Below are positions 1 through 6,834 of a stretch of 22,379 nucleotides of DNA, piece by piece (the stretch's first letter is position 1; each line of letters opens with the position of its first letter). The notes below the pieces were generated by a model that ran no database searches, was not told the origin of the DNA, and was given only the letters and a program-made list of their open reading frames with translations. This stretch comes from UBA1672 sp050633325. Its GTDB lineage: Bacteria > Pseudomonadota > Alphaproteobacteria > Micavibrionales > Micavibrionaceae. The stretch lies in contig JBOEGH010000023.1 in NCBI GenBank assembly GCA_050633325.1, forward strand, positions 1 to 22,379. Direction: 5' to 3'. The position numbers and the translations under genes are program-made.

Positions 1-14
1 GGTAGTGTCGCAAA
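1..14 (+). repeat. IS6 left terminal inverted repeat
   Basis: GGTAGTGTCGCAAA is identical to the reverse complement of 803-816. It is the transposase-distal end of the IS6 element. Confidence 0.92.
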
Positions 15-53
15 GTTTAATCAAAGTCACAAATCTCCTCTTGGCGCTATATA

Positions 54-752
54 TCAGATAGTCGCCAGGCGATAAAATTGTTCTGCCGGCGTGAGGTTCT
101 GATCGTTGTATTTGGTGAATTTCAGTTGTCGTTTCTTAATCATGTTCATGAGTTCAATGCCTGCGAGTGTTCTTGATGCGGTGTGCATTTTCCTGAAGCA
201 TCCCATCGGCGTTGTAATCCGTTTAATATGACGGTGATCCTGCTCAACGATATTGTTGAGATATTTGGCTTGGCTCAGGATAAAGTTTCGCTTTCCTGTG
301 AGCCATCCGGGTTTGTTGAAATGCTCTAAGGCCGCCTTGTTCGCACCGCTCTTATCAATATTGACGCGGTACGGCATGCGATGCCCTTTCAATGCTTTGC
401 GAAAGAAGGCTTTAGCCGCATTCACATCACGCTTTTTGGTAACCATGAAGTCAACTGTCGCACCATATTTATCAACGGCGCGATACAGATAACGCCACTT
501 TCCTTTAATTTTGATATAGGTCTCATCCATCCGCCAACTGCGGTGAACGGGGCGTTTAAACTTTCGAGATTTTTGCTCCAACAGTGGTGCATAATGCAGA
601 ACCCACCTGTTCAATGTCGCATGGTCAATCTCGAAACCGCGCTCTTTCATCATCTCTTCGATGTTTCGAAAGCTCAAGGCATAAGACACGTACCAGCGCA
701 CAGCTTGAAGAATGATAGATTTAGGATAATGACGACCGGAAAACGAAATCAT
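54..752 (-). CDS. IS6-family DDE transposase
   Basis: This is the transposase that moves the surrounding insertion sequence by replicative cointegrate formation, the normal IS6 route. Numbering from the preferred ATG at 752 (232 residues, the usual family length), the DDE triad is D76 (in MDETYIK), D133 (in NIDKSG) and E170 (in VEQDH). The D-E spacing and the following HRHIKR fit IS6. An N-terminal helix-turn-helix region covers roughly residues 10-55 (RHYPKSIIL, DHATLNRWV). An in-frame ATG at 797 would add 15 residues, but it abuts the terminal repeat and has no ribosome-binding site. The 752 start is preceded by TGGAG at about 7 nt. The frame is intact, so the element is probably active. 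Confidence 0.93.
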   Translation of the reverse strand: MISFSGRHYPKSIILQAVRWYVSYALSFRNIEEMMKERGFEIDHATLNRWVLHYAPLLEQKSRKFKRPVHRSWRMDETYIKIKGKWRYLYRAVDKYGATVDFMVTKKRDVNAAKAFFRKALKGHRMPYRVNIDKSGANKAALEHFNKPGWLTGKRNFILSQAKYLNNIVEQDHRHIKRITTPMGCFRKMHTASRTLAGIELMNMIKKRQLKFTKYNDQNLTPAEQFYRLATI

Positions 753-802
753 GAAGGGCTCCAGTGAGAAGGAAATCCAGATTTTAACAGAAAGCATTTA
801 CG

Positions 803-816
803 TTTGCGACACTACC
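803..816 (-). repeat. IS6 right terminal inverted repeat
   Basis: TTTGCGACACTACC is the exact reverse complement of bases 1-14. It lies just upstream of the transposase reading frame. Confidence 0.92.
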
Positions 817-928
817 GAAATATTGGGTTCTTTATTGTTACTTAATTCGTGCAATATTGATTTCGAATTAATATATTGTTGACCAGAAACTTTACCAATT
901 TAAATATCACGGACGTGTTCATATCAGA

Positions 929-1426
929 TTACCTGCTCATGGATTTTTTCACAGAACGCCAATTCCAAGGCTCAATAAATTCCATCCCCCATATTCCAAG
1001 CCCTTTTTGTTTTGCATATTCTTCATCCTGTACGTATTTTGTCGAATATTTTCTGTAAGCTAAGGCCCACCCATTTTTGACCATCCATTGGTTGATGTCT
1101 AATTCACCGAGATAACACTCCCCTATTATCCGGCCGTACTTATCATTTCCGAGATTTAAACATTTGACCTCCTGGTTTCCGATGAGATTTTCGAGTTCGT
1201 ATGTTGCTAGTTTTCCGCAGTATACCGATTTTCCTGCTTGCCCACATATTTGAGCGGTTTCCGGTGCATCTATTCCTTGAACACGGATTTTGTATTGATT
1301 GATTTCAAGTGTGTCGCCATCCACTACACGTACATTTTCCCCTTGAATATATTGTGGCTCTGCATGTGCAGATGAGTGCGTAAATATAAACAGAAACGCT
1401 AGCATCAAATATCTATGCATTTTCAT
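929..1426 (-). CDS. Secreted thermonuclease (SNase-like) at the end of the hxs operon
   Basis: A staphylococcal-nuclease-fold protein of 165 aa, predicted to be a Ca-dependent nuclease exported by an N-terminal signal peptide (residues 1-22, cleavage near SSAHA). Catalytic-type residues are visible: VVDGDT (D36/D38), R48-x4-D53-x2-E56 in IRVQGIDAPE, and R99 in KYGR, matching the Arg/Asp/Glu/Arg set of SNase. Four cysteines (61, 70, 89, 104) could form disulfides in the periplasm. Its ATG overlaps the TGA of the di-heme peroxidase gene in an ATGA, so it belongs to the same operon. A second homologue with the same cysteine pattern lies at 11349-11870. A nuclease is not a recognised Hxs component, so its role here is unknown. 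Confidence 0.85.
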   Translation of the reverse strand: MKMHRYLMLAFLFIFTHSSAHAEPQYIQGENVRVVDGDTLEINQYKIRVQGIDAPETAQICGQAGKSVYCGKLATYELENLIGNQEVKCLNLGNDKYGRIIGECYLGELDINQWMVKNGWALAYRKYSTKYVQDEEYAKQKGLGIWGMEFIEPWNWRSVKKSMSR

Positions 1427-2673
1427 TCTTCTTCCTTGTAGGATAGGGTTTTTAGGAAGGCTACCAGCTTCTCGATCTCGGGATCGTCCATATAGGCGAT
1501 ATTTTTAGCCCCATTGTTTGAGGCCAATATCTTTTTGTACAATTCTGAGCGCTCCAGAGGATTCATTTGGTTGGAATCCACTAACCGCAAAGGGTCAAAG
1601 TGGGCAATGATGGCTTCTTTTAAGTTTGAGGTGGAGCCGGAGTGACCATAGGGATCGGTTTTTTCTACATTGATTAAAGATGGTGTTCTGAATTTGTAAA
1701 GATCATCTGGGTTATGCGTCACATTGAAGCGTCCGTAGTCAACACCAAAGCCATTTTTTCCGAAGCCAGCTTGCGGGAAAGGAACTGAGTAAAATTTAAA
1801 ATCTGTGAAGTGTCTGCCTGAATGACAGGAGGCACATTTCCCTTTTCCGAAGAAGATTAGACCTCCGGCAATTTCCGTTTCAGATAAGCCTTGTTCCGTT
1901 CTCACATAGTTTTCGAATTTTGTGGTTTTTAATTTGAATTTGGATTGTATGAAATTTTTGATGGCATCTGCTATATGGATAAACTTGATGTCAGCCGCTT
2001 GTAAAGAATACGCGGATTCAAATTCTTTAACGTAATCAGGATCAGATTGCACTCTTGAGACCAGAGTATCATATATGGCTTCGGCCGAGGATATGCTCTC
2101 ATTCTTGAGGGTTTCGTCAACGATTTGATCATCAATCACCATTTCTCTTATTTCGACAAAAGGAAGATGTATAGCAACTGTTAGGGGATCGTCTGAGGGA
2201 AGCATATCGCCGAATTGACTGTTAATGGTATCGTCAGTTTTTTCAACTTTTCCGTCCCAGAAAAAAACAGAGAAGTCAGGCTCTCCCCTCCCCCATAAGG
2301 CCATTGAGTTTCTAGGAACCACGACCCCATCACTGTTTAGACGTTCAATACCTTCACCGTGGCCGCCCACTCCTATAGAATTTTTCAAACCATCAGAGCT
2401 GCCGAATTTATCGATATGGCATGTCGCGCAAGACATTTTACCGTTAAAACTTAATCGTGTGTCTTCAAAAATCCGAGAACCTAGAGCCGCCTTTAACTCA
2501 TCAGGTTTGCTTGTGGCATAATTATCGTTTTTATAAATGAAGTGTTTGGCAGCATCTATGAGCGTGTTCTCCCGCAGGGACGCATATACGACTTCGAAAG
2601 AGAACGCAAAAGCAAACCAAATAAGCAAACCATAAATACAGGCTCTAATCGTAACGAATTTCATGAATTTCAA
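1423..2673 (-). CDS. Di-heme cytochrome c peroxidase / MauG-like protein
   Basis: A periplasmic di-heme c-type protein of the bacterial cytochrome c peroxidase/MauG superfamily. Two CxxCH heme-attachment sites are present at about C82-C85-H86 (CATCH) and C280-C283-H284 (CASCH). They are separated by the usual long first domain and followed by FRTPSL and PYGHSG motifs; in this family the latter region supplies distal ligand or active-site residues. A hydrophobic N-terminal segment (residues 8-31) acts as a signal. Family members either reduce peroxide or, like MauG and MbnH, oxidise side chains on a protein partner. The second option fits a neighbour of two radical SAM peptide modifiers. TTG at 2673 has AAGGA six bases upstream; ATG at 2664 is the alternative start, so the overlap with the upstream gene is 29 or 20 nt. 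Confidence 0.88.
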   Translation of the reverse strand: MKFMKFVTIRACIYGLLIWFAFAFSFEVVYASLRENTLIDAAKHFIYKNDNYATSKPDELKAALGSRIFEDTRLSFNGKMSCATCHIDKFGSSDGLKNSIGVGGHGEGIERLNSDGVVVPRNSMALWGRGEPDFSVFFWDGKVEKTDDTINSQFGDMLPSDDPLTVAIHLPFVEIREMVIDDQIVDETLKNESISSAEAIYDTLVSRVQSDPDYVKEFESAYSLQAADIKFIHIADAIKNFIQSKFKLKTTKFENYVRTEQGLSETEIAGGLIFFGKGKCASCHSGRHFTDFKFYSVPFPQAGFGKNGFGVDYGRFNVTHNPDDLYKFRTPSLINVEKTDPYGHSGSTSNLKEAIIAHFDPLRLVDSNQMNPLERSELYKKILASNNGAKNIAYMDDPEIEKLVAFLKTLSYKEEE

Positions 2674-3031
2674 CGACTTTCCTTATATCTTCGGATTTTT
2701 CTTCAATAGCGCGTAAGCCTAATTCCGATAAATCACTTTCATTTAGTCCGAAACTGAGTAATTTCTTCCGTGTCATGTCATAGTCCTGACAATCAATAAG
2801 AGCTATTTCTGATTCCATTAAAGCGTTTGCATTCTCTTTATTGGGTTTTTGAGCAACAATTTGCTTGGATATAAAATGTTCGCGCATGGCTTGATCGCAT
2901 TTGAAGACCAAATTAGTGTATTTCTCGGCATATACCGATTTGATAAGTGCAATCTTCGCATCTTGTGCGAACATGCCCGCAACAAAACACGTGAGAAATC
3001 CTAAGCAAATGCCAAGAGTTTTTTTATTCAT
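2645..3031 (-). CDS. Small exported Hxs-operon protein of unknown function
   Basis: A 128-aa protein with an N-terminal signal or membrane segment (MNKKTLGICLGFLTCFVAG) followed by a soluble, mostly helical, charged domain with two cysteines (in KCDQ and IDCQDYD). I chose ATG at 3031 because it gives the ATGAATAA 8-nt overlap with the hxsA stop, the same style of junction as hxsD/B and hxsB/C; an upstream TTG at 3046 is less likely. It sits between hxsA and the di-heme peroxidase. From memory, a small uncharacterised family is annotated alongside Hxs systems that also carry a MauG-like protein, and this is probably a member. Function is unknown; a periplasmic partner of HxsA or the peroxidase is an inference. 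Confidence 0.75.
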   Translation of the reverse strand: MNKKTLGICLGFLTCFVAGMFAQDAKIALIKSVYAEKYTNLVFKCDQAMREHFISKQIVAQKPNKENANALMESEIALIDCQDYDMTRKKLLSFGLNESDLSELGLRAIEEKSEDIRKVVEIHEIRYD

Positions 3032-3641
3032 CAGCTTTGGGCTCAATTAAACTTGTATCAATATGCAGGCTGTCTAATAGAGTATCAGAAAGGCGACCAG
3101 TAACAGGAAGATCATTTTTGAGCTGGTATCGTGATATTGCGGCTGAGGTTTCCGGTCCGGGTACGCCATCAATTGTTCCATTGTAAAAACTCAATGCAAA
3201 AAGGGCTGTTTGAACCTGCATCACTAAAACCTTAAATGCTTTACTGTTTCCATGGATTTTTGTGACTTTGGGAGATGTTGCAGGGCTTTGCGGCAATATT
3301 GATGTTGGTGGTGTACTATCGCTTTTGGAAGAACTGCTTTTTGAGCTTTCGTCATTATAATTTTTGACAGGGGGCGGAGTGTAGTTAGGTGTTGGGGATG
3401 GTCTTGGTTTATATCCACCGCTCGAAGAAGAACGATGTGATCCGTGACTTCCGTGGCTAGAATGTGACCTGTGGCCCGCTAAAGTAAATCCTCTGTCGCT
3501 TTTGAAGTTCCATACTGTGGCCGTCTGGTCATTGTCGAGAGTGGATGCTCCTGTCATTGCGGCCGCGTTAGCATCCAAAGATGGTAAATGCATGCCAGCC
3601 GTTATTAAGGAACTTACGAAAAATGCGGCTTTTTTCTTCAT
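3024..3641 (-). CDS. hxsA: His-Xaa-Ser repeat protein HxsA (modified substrate)
   Basis: The presumed substrate of the radical SAM enzymes in this operon. The 205-aa protein has a signal peptide (residues 1-28, ending DANAAA). Five consecutive His-Xaa-Ser triplets run from residues 57 to 71 (HRS HSS HGS HGS HRS) and continue into a Ser/Gly run. A Pro/Ser/Lys-rich linker (about 78-125) leads to a C-terminal peptidoglycan-binding type 1 domain (about 138-192, with YNGTIDGVPGPETSAAI). The design suggests a cell-wall-anchored, exported protein whose His/Ser stretch is modified. Its ATG overlaps the hxsC stop (ATGA), so it is translationally coupled. The chemistry installed on HxsA is, to my knowledge, not established. 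Confidence 0.9.
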   Translation of the reverse strand: MKKKAAFFVSSLITAGMHLPSLDANAAAMTGASTLDNDQTATVWNFKSDRGFTLAGHRSHSSHGSHGSHRSSSSGGYKPRPSPTPNYTPPPVKNYNDESSKSSSSKSDSTPPTSILPQSPATSPKVTKIHGNSKAFKVLVMQVQTALFALSFYNGTIDGVPGPETSAAISRYQLKNDLPVTGRLSDTLLDSLHIDTSLIEPKADE

Positions 3642-4696
3642 TGTGCTGTAATCCTCTTATAACCTCTCTCTGTTTTATACCAGTCGAAAAACCCACAACA
3701 TGCCTTCTTCTCAGAACATTCTATGCATGTTTCCAAATACTTGTTTTTCCAATCAGATATAGATTGGCATGCTAAATTTTGCCATTCATCAGGAATAGTA
3801 CATTTAGGGAAATTATACAACCTCGCATTGATATTATTAGCTGTGGCAATGCTAAGCGCATTTGACAAGGCAGAAAATTTTAGGGAGGTATCTACAAAGA
3901 TGTGATCCCAGTTCATTTTGGCGTAGCCAATATCTTCAAGTTGCATAATCGCCCACGTTTCGCAAGCTGGCATGTGCCTTGATATGAAATTAGAAATTTG
4001 AGGGAAAGTTTCGTAGTTTTGTTGCAGTATGATGGTTCTAAGTTCGACTTGGCTACCAGCCTGAAAAAGAATATTGAAACCATTCAGCAATCCCTCAAAT
4101 GCCCCGTTTTTCCCTACAATCTCATCGTGTATTTCAGGGAGATGGGAATATATGGGGATTCCCCATAGAACGTTATCGCGAAGTATTTTGAGGAATTTGA
4201 TGTCTTCATTTTTAAAATGCTGCGCGTTGCTTAAAATATGAATTTTTAAGTCAGGGCGGGTTTTGAAAATATCTACCAGAAAGGGAAATAAATTTTCTTT
4301 ATGAAGCGTTGGTTCACCACCGGATATTCCTATCGTCATGTGTTCAGGTGCCAGTAATAGTGCTTCTTTGTATAGATCAAAGTAATCATACACTTTGTTT
4401 TTAGGGGGTTGTGAGCACATAACGCATGCTTGGTCGCACCGTTCTGTTAGCAAAATTGTATTTGATGTCGATTGTGGTCTTATAAGACGTTGGAGCGTTT
4501 TCTGTTCCGGAAAGACAATACATATATCGCCTGCCATGCTCTCATTATTTTTTTTTAAAACGTCAAAATGACCGTGTTCAGAAGTTATGTGGTGTTTACC
4601 ATCTTCCAAAGAGTAATTTATACCCTTCTCCAGTTTCAAAACAAATGGAGTATGTGATACCCAATTTCCTTCTATTTTACGGTGTAAATCAATCAT
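3638..4696 (-). CDS. hxsC: His-Xaa-Ser system radical SAM maturase HxsC
   Basis: A radical S-adenosylmethionine enzyme of 352 aa. The [4Fe-4S] motif is C87-x3-C91-x2-C94 in CDQACVMCSQPP, a sequence typical of HxsC. A GGEP SAM-binding element sits at residues 126-129 (GISGGEPT). Near the C-terminus, C324, C327, C333 and C334 (CIECSEKKACC) could hold an auxiliary cluster or metal. The N-terminal ~80 residues lack the radical SAM signature and may bind substrate. The gene overlaps hxsB upstream by 8 nt (ATGATTGA) and hxsA downstream by 4 nt. Expected partner and substrate: HxsB, HxsD and HxsA. Assignment rests on motif plus gene neighbourhood and is strong. Confidence 0.92.
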   Translation of the reverse strand: MIDLHRKIEGNWVSHTPFVLKLEKGINYSLEDGKHHITSEHGHFDVLKKNNESMAGDICIVFPEQKTLQRLIRPQSTSNTILLTERCDQACVMCSQPPKNKVYDYFDLYKEALLLAPEHMTIGISGGEPTLHKENLFPFLVDIFKTRPDLKIHILSNAQHFKNEDIKFLKILRDNVLWGIPIYSHLPEIHDEIVGKNGAFEGLLNGFNILFQAGSQVELRTIILQQNYETFPQISNFISRHMPACETWAIMQLEDIGYAKMNWDHIFVDTSLKFSALSNALSIATANNINARLYNFPKCTIPDEWQNLACQSISDWKNKYLETCIECSEKKACCGFFDWYKTERGYKRITAQ

Positions 4697-6104
4697 AGAT
4701 CCACTCCGACAGGACGGGGTTTTGTGAAAATTTGCCGTTTAAATGACCATTAATATTGTACCACGTTACAATGCCATTATTTTCTAGTGCCTCGAAGATT
4801 GAGTTAAAAACACCCATGTTGAATGAACAAAAGAATGTTTTATGTTTCGGCAGATCCACACGACCATATCTTGATAAATCGTCTACTGTGTCGATACCGC
4901 AATATGGAAGATATGCACAGTGTACGCAGTCTTCATGGACTTCATTCATCTGGTTCCAGTTATATGAATTGACTGTTTTGGTATCTATGCCGGTCAAAAT
5001 ATTCCCCATGCTCAAATCAGCATGTTTAATTCTCGATAGCATTCTGGCTTCATCTGATGGATATAGCGTGCCATCGTAATTGATAACCATATAATCACGT
5101 AGTGCAGGGTTAGGGCTTCTCATATCGACGTGCAAATTATGATTTGTGAAAATTCTGCGGATGGCGACTTCAAAACCAAATTCAGTAATTTCATGTCCAT
5201 CATAAAAATTTTTATCAAAGATGTATTTCAGTGCTTTTAAATAAAGAGTTAACCATGCAATGCCATCATCTCGTGACCCCGAAAACTTTTTGCGCGCAAA
5301 ACCATGATAATTGACAGGTCTTAAAAAAATAGATGTTTGTCCTAAGGCGATATAATGATCAATCAATTCTTTGATTTGTTCAAAATTGTCTCCAGTAATT
5401 GTTGGGAGAGCACTGATTTTTTCATTACCGTATTCTTCTTTAATCTCTTTGTAGTGATCCATCATTGCCGCAGTAATATTTTTATCTTTTGTGCGGTTTT
5501 GTGTATGCGTGTTTTCCTCACCATCTATGGATGTACTGACAAAAAAATCCGGCCTTTTCAGCAGATTTTTTAGACTGTCCGATAGCGAACTTAAATTTGT
5601 GCAGATTACAAATTGAGCTTTGATATTGTTTTGATCGCAATGGTCTATAATCGCTTCAATGACGTCCATCCTTAAAGATGGCTCTCCACCTTGAAACTCA
5701 ATCTTGACGTTTTGTCCATTATATTGAAGCAGAAACTTCTTGAATGCATCTAATATCTCGGGACTCCAATCAAATCCTTTGGCATCAAGATTTGCACGTG
5801 AGACTTGGCAGTAGTCACAAGAAAGATCACATCTAAGAGTTGGAATGATGATAATGTATGATGTATCTTTCTTTGTCTGTTTTTTGAGACGTAGCCTATG
5901 AATAAAGGAATTGTAGAAAAAATCATTCTCATGTTTAAATGAAAATCCGGTTCTCTCAAGAAAGGCCATATCATTTGGCGATAAATCTTTATTTATTAAC
6001 TTTTTTAAGAAGTTCTTTGAAGACAGGAAGAAATCACCTGCATCGTTGGTAATAAGAACTTTGTGTTTTAGAATATGGTATCGATACGGAAAAAGACTAT
6101 TCAT
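4689..6104 (-). CDS. hxsB: His-Xaa-Ser system radical SAM maturase HxsB
   Basis: The second radical SAM enzyme of the system, 471 aa. C92-x3-C96-x2-C99 (RCDLSCDYCQ) binds the catalytic iron-sulfur cluster, and G139-G140-E141-P142 (FQGGEPS) is the SAM-binding GGE motif. The C-terminal region holds C393-x2-C396-x5-C402-x23-C426, a SPASM-like auxiliary cluster arrangement as in peptide-modifying rSAM enzymes. The first ~80 residues are probably a substrate-recognition domain. It overlaps hxsD by ATGAATAG (8 nt) and hxsC by 8 nt. HxsB and HxsC occur together in Hxs loci and are thought to act on HxsA; which bond each makes is unknown. Confidence 0.92.
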   Translation of the reverse strand: MNSLFPYRYHILKHKVLITNDAGDFFLSSKNFLKKLINKDLSPNDMAFLERTGFSFKHENDFFYNSFIHRLRLKKQTKKDTSYIIIIPTLRCDLSCDYCQVSRANLDAKGFDWSPEILDAFKKFLLQYNGQNVKIEFQGGEPSLRMDVIEAIIDHCDQNNIKAQFVICTNLSSLSDSLKNLLKRPDFFVSTSIDGEENTHTQNRTKDKNITAAMMDHYKEIKEEYGNEKISALPTITGDNFEQIKELIDHYIALGQTSIFLRPVNYHGFARKKFSGSRDDGIAWLTLYLKALKYIFDKNFYDGHEITEFGFEVAIRRIFTNHNLHVDMRSPNPALRDYMVINYDGTLYPSDEARMLSRIKHADLSMGNILTGIDTKTVNSYNWNQMNEVHEDCVHCAYLPYCGIDTVDDLSRYGRVDLPKHKTFFCSFNMGVFNSIFEALENNGIVTWYNINGHLNGKFSQNPVLSEWIYD

Positions 6105-6369
6105 AGGCTATTGCCTTAAAAATCGACTTTCGAATATCAAGAGTGTCTGCGTATATTTTTTCTTTGTACAGTAAATGTAAGAAATGTTCTTTTTCTTCTT
6201 GTCCATCTCCCTCCTCCGCCCCAGAGATATAAACATCCATATCTTGAACTTCTACGGTAAGGCTCGGGAACAAGTATTCATAGCGTAACGTGGCCGCGTC
6301 TAAAAACGGTTTAAATGTTGATCTGATTTTCACATGGATTTTCATCCTGCTCATCTTTCTTTGTGGCAT
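6097..6369 (-). CDS. hxsD: His-Xaa-Ser system protein HxsD
   Basis: A short 90-aa protein, first gene of the operon. It lacks cysteines and membrane segments; the alternating hydrophobic pattern (IHVKIRSTF, LRYEYLFPSLTVEVQDMDVYISG) suggests a small alpha/beta domain. Its size, position immediately before hxsB and the C-terminal helix (TLDIRKSIFKAI) fit HxsD, the small partner always found with HxsB/C; a role as recognition element or chaperone for HxsA is only inferred. ATG at 6369 has GGGAG about 13 nt upstream; internal ATGs at 6354 and 6345 are possible alternative starts. I see no convincing promoter in the AT-rich upstream region. Confidence 0.82.
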   Translation of the reverse strand: MPQRKMSRMKIHVKIRSTFKPFLDAATLRYEYLFPSLTVEVQDMDVYISGAEEGDGQEEKEHFLHLLYKEKIYADTLDIRKSIFKAIAYE

Positions 6370-6401
6370 TGAAGTGAGTCTACTCCCTTAGGCCAAGTTT
6401 G

Positions 6402-6582
6402 TTATGTTTTGCGAAATTTCTTCTTACGTATAAAAGCCATCACTTTGATCTTTTTATCTTTGGCAAACCTTGTTTTTATTATAAGAGCATTAACATCTTC
6501 TCCATTGCTCATGCAATGCATAATATAGGGATGTTTTCAGCAATTTCGTTCCATTGACTTTAATTTTCGTTGTTTTGGGCAC
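6402..6582 (-). other. Two overlapping short reading frames upstream of hxsD, possible gene remnant
   Basis: The stretch 6370-6834 has no full gene. On the minus strand two short frames follow each other. GTG 6582 to stop at 6490 gives 30 aa (VPKTTKIKVNGTKLL...). ATG 6521 to stop at 6402 gives 39 aa (...NALIIKTRFAKDKKIKVMA...). The amino-acid composition looks protein-like and the two overlap in different frames, so a frameshifted small gene is possible. Neither start has a good ribosome-binding site. I do not recognise a family. Confidence 0.25.
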
Positions 6583-6755
6583 TTAAAGGGTATTTTTACT
6601 GCTTAAGTGTCAAAGTTTAGGCAACATGTTGTTCTATAATATGTATTTTAGCGGACTTAGCGTGTTCCTAAAATGAGCATATTTTTGAGCGGTGGTTTAA
6701 TGTGTTAAAAAAGTAGAATTTTCTAAGCATCAGGCCTACAATGACACCACAAAAT

Positions 6756-6826
6756 GCCCTCGTCCATCTAACGGATCCGTATGGGGTTTAAGCTTCTAGC
6801 TGAAGTATGGTGGCGGGGGCTTTTTT
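6756..6826 (+). terminator. Branched intrinsic terminator / possible RNA 3' end
   Basis: GCCCTCG (6756-6762) pairs with CGGGGGC (6814-6820, one G-U), and CCAT further pairs with ATGG. Inside lie a perfect ACGGATCCGT palindrome (6771-6780) and an AGCTTC/GAAGT-type hairpin. TTTTTT follows at 6821-6826. This is a plus-strand terminator of an unusually elaborate shape, converging on the 3' end of the abi gene. An exact TATAAT lies at 6635-6640 on the plus strand but has no good -35, so a transcript from there is speculative. Confidence 0.45.
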
Positions 6827-6834
6827 ATTAAGTG

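Larger units (their letters stand above)
1..816 (-). mobile_element. Complete IS6-family insertion sequence
   Basis: The element is bounded by perfect 14-bp terminal inverted repeats: GGTAGTGTCGCAAA at 1-14 and its complement at 803-816. It holds one DDE transposase on the minus strand. The length (816 bp), a single ORF filling the element and the short ends match the IS6 family (IS26/IS6100 relatives). It sits about 110 bp beyond the 3' end of the hxs operon. The left flank lies outside the window, so the usual 8-bp target duplication cannot be checked; the right flank reads GAAATATT. Confidence 0.93.

Noticed and set aside
1..824. 8-bp target duplication of the IS6 element
   Set aside because: Only the right flank (GAAATATT) is inside the window, so it cannot be verified.
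817..928. Terminator for the hxs operon
   Set aside because: TTAATTCG/CGAATTAA (842-871) can pair but has a long loop and no U-tract on the minus strand; I do not call it a terminator.
6807..6820. Possible tRNA 3' end (minus-strand GCCCCCGCCACCAT) as an attachment site
   Set aside because: No T-arm, anticodon arm or matching 5' acceptor strand lies next to it; the sequence is better explained as a terminator stem.
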